Counted from the first letter of the stretch, positions 47,445 through 57,849 are shown. The stretch: 64,000 nucleotides of DNA from Sandarakinorhabdus limnophila DSM 17366 (GCF_000420765.1 NZ_ATVO01000003.1:186001-250000); one strand, 5' to 3'. A program made the numbers and translations. The notes: generated by a model from the letters alone, not told the origin.

Positions 47445-48215
47445 GTGCTGATCGACAGCCATTGCCACCTCAACTACGCCAGCCTGGGTGAAGATGTGCC
47501 CGGCGTGCTCGCACGCGCCCGCGGCGCCGGGGTGGGTGGTTTCCTCGCCATTTCCTGCCGGGAAAGCGAGTGGGACGGCGTGATCGCCATAGCCGATGCG
47601 CACGACGGCGTTTGGGCCAGTGTCGGCATCCACCCGCACGAGGCTGACGAACATCCCGATACCGACGCCGCGACGCTTATCGCCGCAAGCCATCACCCGC
47701 GCGTTGTCGCCATCGGCGAGACCGGTCTCGATTATTATTACGACAAGTCGGACCGGGAACGACAGAAGACCAGTTTCCGCAGCCATATCCAGGCCGCGCG
47801 CGCCACCGGCCTGCCGCTGATCGTCCACACCCGCGATGCTGAAGCTGATACGCTGGCTTTGCTGAAGGAGCCGGGCGAGGGGCCGTTGACCGGCGTCATC
47901 CACTGCTTCACCGCCAGCCAGTCCTTTGCAGATGAGGCGCTTGCGCTGGGTTTCTACATTTCGCTGTCAGGCATCGTCACCTTCAAGAACGCCCGTGATC
48001 TGCAGGAAACCGCCAAGACCATCCCCGCCGATCGCCTGCTGGTGGAAACGGACTCGCCCTATCTCGCCCCCGTGCCGATGCGCGGCAAGACGTGTGAACC
48101 GGCCTTCGTCGCCCACACCGCGCGTTTCCTGGCCAATCTGCGTGGCGTGAGCGAGGCGGAACTTGCCGCCAGCACGACTGCCAACTTCCACGCGCTCTTC
48201 ACGAAAGCGGCATGA
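47445..48215 (+). CDS. tatD: TatD-family metal-dependent hydrolase
   Basis: A 256-residue TIM-barrel metallo-hydrolase with the metal ligands in LIDSHCHLNY, VGIHPHEADEH, AIGETGLDYYYD, PLIVHTRDAE and the C-terminal LLVETDSPYLAPVPMRG. Homologues are DNases acting on 3' ends in repair or tRNA/DNA quality control. The start is GTG 47445. Its stop overlaps the next gene by 4 bp. The metG-tatD-MBL order is common in alphaproteobacteria. Confidence 0.95.
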   Translation: MLIDSHCHLNYASLGEDVPGVLARARGAGVGGFLAISCRESEWDGVIAIADAHDGVWASVGIHPHEADEHPDTDAATLIAASHHPRVVAIGETGLDYYYDKSDRERQKTSFRSHIQAARATGLPLIVHTRDAEADTLALLKEPGEGPLTGVIHCFTASQSFADEALALGFYISLSGIVTFKNARDLQETAKTIPADRLLVETDSPYLAPVPMRGKTCEPAFVAHTARFLANLRGVSEAELAASTTANFHALFTKAA

Positions 48216-48991
48216 AGATCACCATCCTCGGCTGCGGCACGTCCAGCGGTGTGCCTCGCATTGGCGGGCCGGATGGGGCAGGGAACTGGGGCCTGTGCGA
48301 CCCTGAAAACCCCAAGAACCGCCGCCGCCGCGTCTCCGTGCTGGTCGAAGCCGCCGGCAAGACCGTTCTGATCGATTGCGGGCCGGATTGCCGCGAACAG
48401 TTGCTGTCGGCCAAGGTGGCGCACCTTGATGCGGTGATCATCACCCATGATCACGCCGATCACGCCCATGGCATCGATGATCTGCGCCAGGTCTTCCACG
48501 CCATGCGGCGCCCGGTCGACGTGTGGGCTAGCCGGGCGACATTCGCTGTGCTGAAATCGCGCTTTGATTATGTGTTCTTTGGCGCTGCTGGCTATCCCGC
48601 CACCTGCACGGCCCATGATTTCGAACAACCGGTAATGCTGGGTGATCTGTGCATCACTCCGTTCCCGCAACCGCACGGGGACATTGAATCGACCGGCGTT
48701 CGCTTCGATCATGATGGAAGGTCGTCAGCCTATTCCACTGATGTAAAAGACTTTGATGTTCGTGCCGATGCCGCGTTGACCGGCCTTGATCTGTGGGTGG
48801 TCGATGCGCTGCGCCGCGAACCGCACCCGACGCACACGCATCTGGAACAGACGCTGGCATGGATCACTGAGCGCCGGCCGGGCAGGGCAGTGCTCACCCA
48901 CATGGATCAATCGATGGACTATGAAACCCTGCGCGCCGAACTGCCGGCCGGGGTGGAGCCGGGCTTTGACGGCCAGGTGATCACGCTATAG
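48212..48991 (+). CDS. PhnP-like metallo-beta-lactamase-fold hydrolase
   Basis: A 259-residue MBL-fold protein with GCGTSSGVPRIGG at the N-terminus, LIDCGPDCREQLL and the metal-binding THDHADHAHGIDDLR. A later His is in LTHMDQSMDYETL. It resembles PhnP-type phosphodiesterases, though no phn genes are nearby and the substrate is unknown. The last six bases overlap the convergent YeiH-family gene. Confidence 0.88.
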   Translation: MKITILGCGTSSGVPRIGGPDGAGNWGLCDPENPKNRRRRVSVLVEAAGKTVLIDCGPDCREQLLSAKVAHLDAVIITHDHADHAHGIDDLRQVFHAMRRPVDVWASRATFAVLKSRFDYVFFGAAGYPATCTAHDFEQPVMLGDLCITPFPQPHGDIESTGVRFDHDGRSSAYSTDVKDFDVRADAALTGLDLWVVDALRREPHPTHTHLEQTLAWITERRPGRAVLTHMDQSMDYETLRAELPAGVEPGFDGQVITL

Positions 48992-50035
48992 CGCAAGGAC
49001 CGCGAACCCGAGCGCTGCCGCCAGGCTGGTGAGGCTGGCGACAATGCCAACCAACAGCGGCTTGGGCCCGGCCTTCAATATTTCGCCCAATGGTGACCGG
49101 ATGGCGGTTGCCGCAACTGATACAGCCAGCATCCAGCTCGAAACATCAGCTGCAAAACCAGAGACTTGTGCCGGAATGATGCCCGTTGAGTTGATGCCGG
49201 CCACCACGAAGAAGCCCACCACGAACCACGGCAGCAACGGCGCCGCGCGCTTGCCGCCGCTGATCTTCAATGGCTGCGGAAAGGCCAGCGCAACCAGCGC
49301 CAGCACCGGGGCCAGCAGCGCGACCCGAGCCAGTTTCACAATGGTGGCCGTTTCACCGGCCGCAGGCGAGAATGCATATCCGGCACCCAGCGTCTGCGCG
49401 ACGTCGTGGATCGAGGCGCCAAGCACGAAACCGGCCTGCAAGTCGTTCAAATTGAACAGTTCGCAGATTGCCGGATACAGCACCAGGGCCGCGCTGCTCA
49501 TCGTGGATGTGCCGACCAGCACCAACGTGAGTTCGGCCTGGCGCAAGCGACGCTCGCCCAATGTGGCGGACAATGCCATAGCCGCCGAGGCACCGCAGAT
49601 GGCGACAGCGCCGCCGGACAATGTGCCGAAAGCCGAGGAAAACCCAAGGCTGCGCGCCGCCAGCACGCCAGCGCCCATGGTGATGCCAACAATGGCAACC
49701 ACCGCCAGCAGCGATTGGGGACCCAGCGCCACGATCTGTTCCAGCGTGATGCGCGCTCCCACCAGCACGATGGCCCAGCGCAGCAGTTCGCGGCTCGCGA
49801 GTGTCAGGCCGGGCGTGAGCCGCCGATCAGCCGACAGGAAATTCATGGCGAGCCCGATCAGCAGCGCCAGCAGCGTGAGCGGCGCGCCATAACGATCCGC
49901 CAGTGATGCCGCCGCCAGCGTGGCCAACACGGCGACCATCAAACCGGGCAGATAATCGCGCCAGCGTGTCGCCGGTGTGCGTTCAATGTCGCCGTAAAGA
50001 TCGGCGGCCTGGGGCAATTGATTGGCGGCATCCAT
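48986..50035 (-). CDS. YeiH/UPF0324-family membrane protein
   Basis: A 349-residue protein with about ten transmembrane helices. Family signatures include RWAIVLVGARITLEQI, GGAVAICGASAAMALSA and GASIHDVAQTLGAGYAFS. The family is conserved but poorly characterised; a role as an anion or sulfur-compound transporter has been proposed. ATG 50035 gives a short polar lead-in, and TTG 50071 is in frame upstream. It is divergent from mazG across an AT-rich gap. Confidence 0.88.
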   Translation of the reverse strand: MDAANQLPQAADLYGDIERTPATRWRDYLPGLMVAVLATLAAASLADRYGAPLTLLALLIGLAMNFLSADRRLTPGLTLASRELLRWAIVLVGARITLEQIVALGPQSLLAVVAIVGITMGAGVLAARSLGFSSAFGTLSGGAVAICGASAAMALSATLGERRLRQAELTLVLVGTSTMSSAALVLYPAICELFNLNDLQAGFVLGASIHDVAQTLGAGYAFSPAAGETATIVKLARVALLAPVLALVALAFPQPLKISGGKRAAPLLPWFVVGFFVVAGINSTGIIPAQVSGFAADVSSWMLAVSVAATAIRSPLGEILKAGPKPLLVGIVASLTSLAAALGFAVLAL

Positions 50036-50103
50036 CGGTGCAGGGTTAGGCGGTTGCAGGGATTTCGCCAAGGGGGCGCTGATAGTCTCAGTATGTATTA
50101 AAC

Positions 50104-50117
50104 ATAATATATATTAT
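50104..50117. promoter_or_regulatory. AT-only palindrome between YeiH-family gene and mazG
   Basis: ATAATAT-ATATTAT is a perfect 14-bp palindrome in an unusually AT-rich stretch (about 50083-50136) within otherwise GC-rich DNA. It lies between two divergent genes and probably contains promoter elements for one or both. A LysR-type operator is one possibility, since the E. coli yeiH gene is controlled by a LysR regulator; that is inference. Confidence 0.4.
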
Positions 50118-50212
50118 CAGGCAATCATATTATCCAAAGCGCGGTAGGGCGTGGCACTCCCCGCCTGTCTGAACCGATTGAAACCAGTTCAGCACTGCGG
50201 CAGTGAAGCGGC

Positions 50213-50998
50213 ATGGAAACGCTCTCGCTCACTCGCCTCGCCACCATCATGGCCGCCCTTCGCCACAAGGAGAATGGCTGCCCGTGGGATCTGGCCCAGG
50301 ATTTCGATACGATCGCGCCATACACGATCGAGGAAGCCTATGAAGTGGCCGAAGCCATCGCGATGCGGGACATGGCGGAATTGAAGAAGGAATTGGGCGA
50401 TCTGCTGTTCCAGGTCGTCTTTCACAGCCGCATGGCCGAAGAAGCCGGGCATTTCGCGCTCGCCGATGTGGTGACCGCCCTGTGCGAAAAGATGGAACGT
50501 CGCCATCCGCATATCTTCGGTGACGGCACCCGCGCCAGGGATGCAGATACCCAGAAGGACGAATGGGAACGCATCAAGGCCGAAGAACGGGCCGCGGCCG
50601 GTGCACCGGAAAAGCCGGTTTCGGCGTTGGATGGGGTGGCGACGGCCCTGCCCGCCTTGATGCGCGCCGAAAAGCTTCAGGCCCGTGCGGCGCGAGTCGG
50701 GTTCGAATGGCACGATGTGTCCGGCGTGCGCGCCAAGCTGGACGAGGAACTGGCCGAATTCGACGCCGCCACGGATGACGCCCACCGCGCCGAAGAGATG
50801 GGCGACGTGCTGTTCGTGCTTGCCAATCTGGCCCGCCGCCATGGCATCGATCCGGAAACCGCCCTGCGTGCCGGCAACGCCAAGTTCGAACGCCGATTCA
50901 AGGCGATGGAGTCGCTGGCCGGGCCGGATTTCCCGGCGCTGCCGCTCGATGCGCAGGAAGATTACTGGCAACAGGTGAAGGCCGCCGAACGGCGTTGA
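50213..50998 (+). CDS. mazG: Nucleoside triphosphate pyrophosphohydrolase MazG
   Basis: A 261-residue all-alpha NTP pyrophosphatase with two MazG repeats. The first has CPWDLAQDFDTIAPYTIEEA and the metal-binding ELKKELGDLLFQVVFHSRMA. The second has KLDEELAEFDAA and AEEMGDVLFVLANLARRHG. It hydrolyses (d)NTPs, including damaged ones, and in E. coli affects ppGpp levels. Length is standard. It follows the AT-rich intergenic region. Confidence 0.96.
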   Translation: METLSLTRLATIMAALRHKENGCPWDLAQDFDTIAPYTIEEAYEVAEAIAMRDMAELKKELGDLLFQVVFHSRMAEEAGHFALADVVTALCEKMERRHPHIFGDGTRARDADTQKDEWERIKAEERAAAGAPEKPVSALDGVATALPALMRAEKLQARAARVGFEWHDVSGVRAKLDEELAEFDAATDDAHRAEEMGDVLFVLANLARRHGIDPETALRAGNAKFERRFKAMESLAGPDFPALPLDAQEDYWQQVKAAERR

Positions 50999-51043
50999 CG
51001 CGCCCGGCTCTGCCCTTACACATTGCGACGGGGGAGAAATACA

Positions 51044-52705
51044 ATGCCAATCGATCGTCGTCTGTTTCTGGCCGGTGCAGCCGGCGTTTCGCTGGCCGGG
51101 GGCGCCAACGCCACATTGATCGCGCCGGGTGCCAGTGCGGCTGAAGCCCGCGCACTGGAAGCCGTTGCCGCCTATCTGGAGGCACACCGCCGGCATTATG
51201 GCCTGCCGGCGATGGGCATGGTGGTGGTGGCCGGCGGGCGGCCCTTCACCATAAATTCCGGCACCCGCGATTATCGCGAGACACAGCCGCTGGGCGGCGA
51301 TGAGTTGTGGCAGATCGGCAGTATTTCCAAGAGCTTCCTGGCGCTGGCCTGCCTGTCGCTGCAGGCCGAAGGCAAGTTGACGCTGGACGATGAGCTGCGC
51401 CAGCACCTGCCCGAAGCCCTGTTGCCGGGCGTGTCATCGGGCGGGCCCTTTACCATCCGTGGCTTGCTTGATCACACCACCGGCCTGCCGGATTTCGCGC
51501 CGGCGCTGGGCGAGAAACTGTGGCGCAGTTTCAACGCCGGCAAGGGCTGGAGCTATAGCAACACCGGTTATGATCTGGTCGGCCAGGCGCTGTCGCGCAT
51601 CGAAGGCAAGCCGGTGAAACAGATCATCGAAGAACGTGTGTGCACGCCGCTGGGCATGACCGACACGCGCGGCGCCATCCAGTGGCGCGATCGCAGCCGC
51701 TATCCGGCCAGTTACAGCCCCTTGCGGCCCGATCGGCCGGTGTTGACCGGCATGGCGCTGGCACCGGCGCCGTGGGTGGATGCCAATCTGGCGGCCGGCT
51801 CGGTGGCGGCGCCGCTGGCTGACATGGCTCGCTATCTGAATTTCCTGATCGCGGTTGGCCAAGGCAAGGGCAGCCCGCTGCTCACCGATGCACAGGCGCG
51901 GCTGTGGCTGGAAAATCCGGTGGTGCAGGATCCGGCAAACCCAGCGGAGACTTATGGCCTAGCCCTGATGCACCGCGCCGATGAAGGCCGGGCGCTGCTG
52001 CACCACACCGGCGGGATGGTGTGTTTTTCCTCGTCTTTCCATGTCGATGCGGCGGCGGGGCTGGGCGCCTTTGCCAGCTGCGCGGTGGGCGGAATCAATT
52101 ATCGGCCGCGGCTGATCACGCTCTATGCGCTGCGGGCGCTGCGGGCGGCGGCGGCCGGCGCTGCCATTCCCGCACCGCCGGCTCTGGGCGCCCTGCCCGC
52201 CGACGCCGGCGATTTTGTGGGCAGCTACAGCGACGGCCAGGCCAAACTGGACATCTTGCCCGGCCTTATCGTGGTGCTGGATGGCGCGCGCGTGCCGTTG
52301 CAGGCGCAAGGTGGTGGCCTGTTCGTGACTGCACATCCGGGCTTGGTGGAGTGGCCACTGGTGGCAGTGCGCCGCGAAAAGGCGGTGATCGCACTTGATC
52401 ACGGCAGCCGGCGCTTTGTGCGATCGGGCGTAAACGCGCCCCTGCCCGCAACCACGCCCGAAATCGCGGCCCTGGCCGGCCATTATCAAAGCGATGATCC
52501 GTGGATTGGCGGCGTCAGTATCGTGGCGCGGGGCGACCAACTCTATCTGGGCGGTGCCGGTCTCCTGCGTCGCACCGGCAAGGTGGATTTCGTACCGGCT
52601 GATCCGGCCAACAGCCCTGAACGCTTGCGATTTGAGGCGCAAGTGAACGGCGTGCCGCAGGTGGTGATCTGGTCAGGCCGCCGGCTTGAGCGGCGGGACG
52701 TTTAG
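51044..52705 (+). CDS. Serine hydrolase of the beta-lactamase / PBP family (Tat-type signal)
   Basis: A 553-residue class C beta-lactamase-like protein. The N-terminus MPIDRRLFLAGAAGVSLAGG fits a twin-arginine signal. The catalytic Ser93 and Lys96 are in GSISKSFLAL and the Tyr-X-Asn motif in SYSNTGYDLVG. A roughly 180-residue C-terminal extension follows the hydrolase domain, as in many esterase/peptidase relatives. Antibiotic hydrolysis should not be assumed. ATG 51044 has GGGGGAGAAA upstream. Its 3' end overlaps prmC by 33 bp in convergent orientation. Confidence 0.88.
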   Translation: MPIDRRLFLAGAAGVSLAGGANATLIAPGASAAEARALEAVAAYLEAHRRHYGLPAMGMVVVAGGRPFTINSGTRDYRETQPLGGDELWQIGSISKSFLALACLSLQAEGKLTLDDELRQHLPEALLPGVSSGGPFTIRGLLDHTTGLPDFAPALGEKLWRSFNAGKGWSYSNTGYDLVGQALSRIEGKPVKQIIEERVCTPLGMTDTRGAIQWRDRSRYPASYSPLRPDRPVLTGMALAPAPWVDANLAAGSVAAPLADMARYLNFLIAVGQGKGSPLLTDAQARLWLENPVVQDPANPAETYGLALMHRADEGRALLHHTGGMVCFSSSFHVDAAAGLGAFASCAVGGINYRPRLITLYALRALRAAAAGAAIPAPPALGALPADAGDFVGSYSDGQAKLDILPGLIVVLDGARVPLQAQGGGLFVTAHPGLVEWPLVAVRREKAVIALDHGSRRFVRSGVNAPLPATTPEIAALAGHYQSDDPWIGGVSIVARGDQLYLGGAGLLRRTGKVDFVPADPANSPERLRFEAQVNGVPQVVIWSGRRLERRDV

Positions 52706-53506
52706 CGCAACGCAGCGATCGCGGCCCGCCAAATCCGGGTGCAGGCTGGCGGTGAAGCCGTGGTCAGCCGCCATGGCCATCAGCGCCGGGCCCTGCTTGT
52801 GGCCGATTTCCAGCACCGCCAGGCCGCCGAGGTTCAGCAGGCCGGGCAGTTGCGGCACAATGCGGCGATAATCGTCGAGGCCCTTGCCGCCGGCAAACAA
52901 GGCGCTGGCCGGTTCAAAGGTGCGGACCTCCTCCGAAAGCTCTTCGGTTTCAGCGATATAGGGTGGATTGCTGAGGATCAGATCGAAGCGTTCATTCAGC
53001 CCTTCCCCCCAGTCGCCGAGCTGGAAATTGGCGCGGCCAGCAAGGCCGGTGGACTGCGCATTTTCCTGCGCCACAGCTAGGGCCGCCAAGCTGGCATCGA
53101 CACCAAGCCCGGTCGCGTTCGGCCATTCCGAGAGGCAGGCCAGCAGGAGCGCGCCCGAGCCTGTACCCAGATCAAGGATGCGTGCTGGTGGGTGGGCGCA
53201 AAGCTTGAGGGCCACCTCCACCAGCGTTTCCGTGTCAGGGCGCGGGATCAGCACAGCGGGGCTGACCTTGAGGGTGACTGACCAGAATTCGCGGGTGCCG
53301 GTGATGTGGGCGACGGGTTCGCCATTGGCGCGGCGTTCAACCAGTTTTTCATAATCTTGTGGATCGAACTTGCAATCTGGATTCAGCAACAGATCGCCAC
53401 GCGAGCAGCCGAGATGATGGGCGAGCAGCACTTCGGCATCCAGGCGCGGCGTCTCCCCGCCGATGCGGGCGGCAGCTTCATTCAACGCGTCGACGGTGCG
53501 GATCAC
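52673..53506 (-). CDS. prmC: Release-factor glutamine methyltransferase PrmC
   Basis: A 277-residue SAM-dependent enzyme that methylates the GGQ glutamine of release factors. It has a SAM motif [16 protein letters not shown], the catalytic NPPY in [16 protein letters not shown], and an N-terminal helical domain with [15 protein letters not shown]. It overlaps its substrate gene prfA by 4 bp (ATGA). The last 33 bases overlap the convergent serine hydrolase gene. Confidence 0.96.
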   Translation of the reverse strand: MIRTVDALNEAAARIGGETPRLDAEVLLAHHLGCSRGDLLLNPDCKFDPQDYEKLVERRANGEPVAHITGTREFWSVTLKVSPAVLIPRPDTETLVEVALKLCAHPPARILDLGTGSGALLLACLSEWPNATGLGVDASLAALAVAQENAQSTGLAGRANFQLGDWGEGLNERFDLILSNPPYIAETEELSEEVRTFEPASALFAGGKGLDDYRRIVPQLPGLLNLGGLAVLEIGHKQGPALMAMAADHGFTASLHPDLAGRDRCVALNVPPLKPAA

Positions 53507-54567
53507 CCCAAACTCGCCAGGCGCGCCGCTTCATCTTCGGCGATCAGCGCGGTCACCAGTTCATCCAGCCCGCTGCCAGCCAGGATTTCGGGCAGACGGT
53601 GCAGTGTGAGGTTGATGCGGTGGTCGGTCACCCGGCCTTGCGGGAAATTGTAGGTGCGGATGCGTTCGCTGCGGTCGCCACTACCCACCATCGCCTTGCG
53701 ATCGGCGGAGCGCGTGTTGGCCAGGCGCTCGCGTTCGGCATCGAACAGGCGGGTGCGCAGCAATTTCAGCGCCTTGGCCTTGTTCTTGTGCTGGCTGCGT
53801 TCATCCTGAACGGCCACCACCACACCGCTGGGGATGTGCGTGATGCGCACCGCGCTGTCGGTGACGTTCACGTGCTGGCCACCGGCGCCAGAAGCGCGGA
53901 ACACGTCGATGCGCAAGTCCTTCTCGTCGATGGCGACGTCCACATCTTCGGCTTCCGGCAGCACGGCAACAGTGGCGGCGCTGGTGTGGATGCGGCCGCC
54001 GGCTTCCGTGGCCGGCACGCGCTGCACGCGATGGACGCCGCTTTCGAACTTCAACCGCGCAAACACCCCGGCGCCCGACACGCTGGCGATGATTTCCTTG
54101 AAGCCGCCCACATCGGACGCGCTGGCGGAAAGGATTTCCCAGCGCCAGCTATGGCTTGCCGCATAACGTTCATACATGCGTGCAAGATCACCAGCGAACA
54201 GCGCGGCCTCGTCCCCACCCGTTCCGGCGCGGATTTCCAGGACCGCGGACCGATCATCGGCGGCATCGCGCGGCAGCAGTTTCAGCGCCAGCGCGCGCTC
54301 GGCGGCCGGCAGCCGCGCATTGATGCTGGCCAGTTCTTCCTGCGCGATGCCGTGCATTTCGTCGGCAGCCGGAATGGCGGCCAGTTCGTCGCGTTCCGTG
54401 ATCAGTGCCCGCCACGCCTGCGCCGCCTCCACCAACGGCGTCAGCTCGGCATAATCCTTGGACAGCGCCACGAACTGTTCGGGCGGCAGTGCCGGATTGC
54501 CCATGTCGTGCGCCAGGGCGGCATGGCGGCGCTCGATCTGGGCGATGCGCTCAAGCGGCAGCGTCAT
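53503..54567 (-). CDS. prfA: Peptide chain release factor 1
   Basis: A 354-residue class I release factor for UAA/UAG stops. The peptidyl-hydrolysis GGQ is in [18 protein letters not shown] and the C-terminal half has [16 protein letters not shown]. The anticodon-like discriminator domain precedes it. The start overlaps the hisS stop (ATGA) and the stop overlaps the prmC start, giving a hisS-prfA-prmC operon. Confidence 0.97.
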   Translation of the reverse strand: MTLPLERIAQIERRHAALAHDMGNPALPPEQFVALSKDYAELTPLVEAAQAWRALITERDELAAIPAADEMHGIAQEELASINARLPAAERALALKLLPRDAADDRSAVLEIRAGTGGDEAALFAGDLARMYERYAASHSWRWEILSASASDVGGFKEIIASVSGAGVFARLKFESGVHRVQRVPATEAGGRIHTSAATVAVLPEAEDVDVAIDEKDLRIDVFRASGAGGQHVNVTDSAVRITHIPSGVVVAVQDERSQHKNKAKALKLLRTRLFDAERERLANTRSADRKAMVGSGDRSERIRTYNFPQGRVTDHRINLTLHRLPEILAGSGLDELVTALIAEDEAARLASLG

Positions 54568-55853
54568 CCCGGCAAGTCGCTCGCGTTTAACGTGTAGCGA
54601 CCTGAAATCGCCGCTGCTGCGCGCTCGAACAAGCCAATCTGCTCGTCACGATCTTCCGTCAGATAACGGGCGTAGACGTAGGGCGGGGACTCCACATTCT
54701 CCCGTTTGACGAAGAAGATGCCGGCGTTGCCACGCTTCTTCGACAGCTCGATCTGGCGCTTCGCCTTGGCGGCAAAGTGCCGCTCGATCGCGAAGCCGGC
54801 CTGACGCAGCAGCGCCGAGACGATCAGCGCGTCGGTCTCCAGTTCGGGCGCATCCGCGATGACGGTGAACACGTCGTCCGCTGACGGCCCCACAACCAGC
54901 ATCGCCAGACGCTCGATCCCCGCGGCCCAGCCCACGGCCGGCGTTTCCGGGCCGCCCATGTGGCCGATCAGGCCGTCATAACGCCCGCCGCCCAGCACCG
55001 TGCCCTGCGCGCCCAGGCTCTGCGTGATGAATTCGAACACGCTGTGGCGATAATAATCCAGCCCGCGCACCAACCGTGCATTGCGCGTCCAGGCGATGCC
55101 GCTGGCTTGCAGACCGACCTGCAACCGTTCGAAGAACTGGCCGGCCTCTACCGTGAAATAATCGTCGATCTGCGGCGCGTTCGCCACCAGTGCGGCGTCG
55201 CCAGCATCCTTGCTGTCCAGGATGCGCAGCGGGTTGGCGTCCAGCCGGCGCTGGCTGTCTTCGCTCAAATCGCCACGATGAGCGGCGAAATAGGCCGCAA
55301 CGGCGGCGCTCCATGCAGCGCGTGTTTCCGGATCGCCCATCGAATTGAGGGTCAGTTCCACGTCGCCCGCCACGCCCAGTTCTTCGAGCAGATGCTGGCC
55401 CAGTGCGATCACTTCCACGTCTGCCGCCGGCTCGCCCGCGCCCAGGATCTCGGCATCGAGCTGGTGGAACTGGCGGAACCGGCCCTTTTGCGGGCGTTCA
55501 TAGCGGAACAAGGGTCCCCACGCCGCCAGCTTCAACGGCGCCAATTGCTGCCAGCCGTTTTCGATGTAGGCGCGCGCGATGCCGGCGGTGAATTCCGGGC
55601 GCAGGCACATGGCATCGCCGCCGCGATCCTGGAATTCATACATTTCCTTGGAGACCACGTCGGTCGTCTCGCCCAGCGAGCGCGCGAACACGGCGGTCGC
55701 TTCGAACACCGGCACTTCCACCCTGCCGAAGCCGTGCAGCTTGCGCACGCGGTTGAACGTTTCGATCACATGATCGAAGCGGGCGGCGGCCTCGCCGATC
55801 ATGTCCTGCGTGCCCCGAGGTTTTTGGGGCGGTTTCTGGGGTGCCTTGCTCAT
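54564..55853 (-). CDS. hisS: Histidyl-tRNA synthetase
   Basis: A 429-residue class II synthetase. The N-terminal [16 protein letters not shown] is followed by motif 2 around [19 protein letters not shown]. The histidine-specific [15 protein letters not shown] and [12 protein letters not shown] follow, with an anticodon-binding domain at the C-terminus. ATG 55853 gives the family N-terminus; the frame is open to 55889. It is divergent from the M61 peptidase gene across 79 bp. Confidence 0.96.
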   Translation of the reverse strand: MSKAPQKPPQKPRGTQDMIGEAAARFDHVIETFNRVRKLHGFGRVEVPVFEATAVFARSLGETTDVVSKEMYEFQDRGGDAMCLRPEFTAGIARAYIENGWQQLAPLKLAAWGPLFRYERPQKGRFRQFHQLDAEILGAGEPAADVEVIALGQHLLEELGVAGDVELTLNSMGDPETRAAWSAAVAAYFAAHRGDLSEDSQRRLDANPLRILDSKDAGDAALVANAPQIDDYFTVEAGQFFERLQVGLQASGIAWTRNARLVRGLDYYRHSVFEFITQSLGAQGTVLGGGRYDGLIGHMGGPETPAVGWAAGIERLAMLVVGPSADDVFTVIADAPELETDALIVSALLRQAGFAIERHFAAKAKRQIELSKKRGNAGIFFVKRENVESPPYVYARYLTEDRDEQIGLFERAAAAISGRYTLNASDLPG

Positions 55854-55932
55854 GGTCGCGCCAATAGGGCAGCACCGGGATGCGCGCAACGCCCCCCTTC
55901 CCTGCCGCGCCGCGCTTCGCTAACCAGCGACC

Positions 55933-57846
55933 ATGCGCACCTTCCTTCTCCTCGCTTCCGCCCTCATCGCTGCTCCGGCGCTTGCCCAACGCTCCATGCC
56001 GCAGCCACTGCCGATCGTGGATGCGGTGCCGGCGGCAAAGGATGTGCCCTTCCCCGGCACGCTGCGCCTGCATGTGGATACCACCGATATGCTGCATGGC
56101 GTGTTCAAGGTTGAGGAAACCATCCCGGTGCCGCCCGATCTTGCCGGCAAGAAGATGGCGCTGCTGTTCCCGAAATGGCTGCCCGGCAAGCACGCGCCGC
56201 GCGGCGAGATCGAGAAATTGGCGGGGCTGGAAATCCGTGCCGGCGGCCAGCTGCTGCGCTGGCAGCGTGATCCGGTTGATGTCTATGCCTTCTGGGTGGA
56301 GGTGCCGGCCGGTGCCACCGCGCTCGATGTGCGCTTCCAGTTCCTTTCCGCCACCGATGGCCCACAGGGTCGCATCGTGGTGACGCAGGACATGATGAAC
56401 CTGCAGCCGAACAGTGTCTCGCTTTATCCGGCGGGCTGGTTCACGCGCCAGATTCCGGTGTCCCTGTCCGTCACCTGGCCGCAGGGTTGGCAGGCCGGTT
56501 CCGCCATGCGGGAAACCAGCCGCGATGGCAGCCGCGTTTCCTACCAGACGGTCGACTATGAAACCCTGGTGGACAGCCCGTTCTTCGCCGGCCGCCATTT
56601 CGCCAAATGGGATCTTGGCCAGAATGTCACGCTCAACGTGGTCGCCGATGATGCGCGCTTCCTGAAGGCCAATGATGAACAGATCGGCAAGCACAAGGCG
56701 CTCGTCACCCAGGCGGTGAAGCTGTTCGGCACCCGCCAGTTTGATCATTATGATCTGCTCTTGTCGCTCACCGAAAAGATGGGCGGCATCGGGCTGGAGC
56801 ATCACCGCTCTTCCGAAAACGGTGTCGATACCGGCTATTTCACCGATTGGGATCGCGGCCCTGGCCGGCGCAACCTGTTGCCGCACGAATTCACCCACAG
56901 CTGGAACGGCAAGCATCGCCGCGGTGCCGATCTGGTGACGCCGGATTTCCGCACGCCGATGCGCAATTCGATGCTGTGGGTATATGAAGGGCAAACGCAA
57001 TTCTGGGGCTATGTGCTGCAGGCGCGTTCCGGGCTGGTGAAGGTGGAAGACACGCTCGACCAGCTCGCCACCATCGCCGCCACGCTGGACAACCGCCCGG
57101 CGCGCAGCTGGCGCAGCCTGGATGATACCACCAACGATCCGATCATCACGCCGCGCGCGCCCAAGGGCTGGCTTAGCTTCCAGCGCAGCGAGGATTATTA
57201 CACCGAAGGCTTGCTGATCTGGCTGGAAGCCGATGCCATCATCCGGCGGGAAAGTGGCGGCGCCCGCAGCCTCGATGATTTCGCGCGGCGCTTTTTTGGC
57301 ACCGGCGACGGCGATTGGGGGGTGAAACCCTATGATTTTGCCAGCCTGGTGGCTGAACTGAACGCGGTGCAGCCCTATGATTGGGGCAGCCACCTCACGC
57401 GACGGTTGACGGAAAAGGCCGACGGCGCGCCGTTGAAGGGCCTGGAACTGTCGGGCTGGAAGCTGGTCTATACCGACAAGCCCAGTGCCGCCTTCACCGA
57501 TGCCAACCGGCGCCAGGTCAATCTGCTGTTTTCGGGCGGCCTGCTGCTTGGTCTTGCCGGCAAGGTGGAACAGGTGTTGTGGAACAGCGCCGCCTATGAT
57601 GCCGGCCTAGCCGTGGGCGATGTGCTGCTGGCCGCGAACGAACTGCCATTCAGCGATGATGCGCTGCGCGCCGCGGTGGCAGCGGCAAAGGGCGGAGCCA
57701 CGCCGATCAAGCTGGTGGTGAAGACTGATGATCGCGTGCGCACGGTGGAGTGGGCGTGGACGGGCGGGCTGCGCTATCCGCGGCTGGAACGCATCGGGGC
57801 GGTGAAGCAGACGCCGCTGGAAATGCTGCTCAGCCCGAGGAAGTAG
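55933..57846 (+). CDS. M61 glycyl-aminopeptidase-like exported metalloprotease with PDZ domain
   Basis: A 637-residue protein with a signal peptide (LLLASALIAAPALAQ). The zinc motif HEFTH (His318) is in NLLPHEFTHSWNGKHRRGAD and the conserved WVYEGQTQFWGYVL follows. A C-terminal PDZ-like region (about 535-615, with AAYDAGLAVGDVLLAANE) is typical of M61. It probably degrades peptides in the periplasm. It converges with the SMR transporter gene, leaving 3 bp between stops. Confidence 0.93.
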   Translation: MRTFLLLASALIAAPALAQRSMPQPLPIVDAVPAAKDVPFPGTLRLHVDTTDMLHGVFKVEETIPVPPDLAGKKMALLFPKWLPGKHAPRGEIEKLAGLEIRAGGQLLRWQRDPVDVYAFWVEVPAGATALDVRFQFLSATDGPQGRIVVTQDMMNLQPNSVSLYPAGWFTRQIPVSLSVTWPQGWQAGSAMRETSRDGSRVSYQTVDYETLVDSPFFAGRHFAKWDLGQNVTLNVVADDARFLKANDEQIGKHKALVTQAVKLFGTRQFDHYDLLLSLTEKMGGIGLEHHRSSENGVDTGYFTDWDRGPGRRNLLPHEFTHSWNGKHRRGADLVTPDFRTPMRNSMLWVYEGQTQFWGYVLQARSGLVKVEDTLDQLATIAATLDNRPARSWRSLDDTTNDPIITPRAPKGWLSFQRSEDYYTEGLLIWLEADAIIRRESGGARSLDDFARRFFGTGDGDWGVKPYDFASLVAELNAVQPYDWGSHLTRRLTEKADGAPLKGLELSGWKLVYTDKPSAAFTDANRRQVNLLFSGGLLLGLAGKVEQVLWNSAAYDAGLAVGDVLLAANELPFSDDALRAAVAAAKGGATPIKLVVKTDDRVRTVEWAWTGGLRYPRLERIGAVKQTPLEMLLSPRK

Positions 57847-57849
57847 GTC

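Noticed and set aside
51044-52705. Beta-lactamase resistance gene
   Set aside because: The SxxK and YxN motifs only place it in the broad serine hydrolase/PBP family. The long C-terminal domain fits esterase or peptidase relatives, so resistance is not supported.
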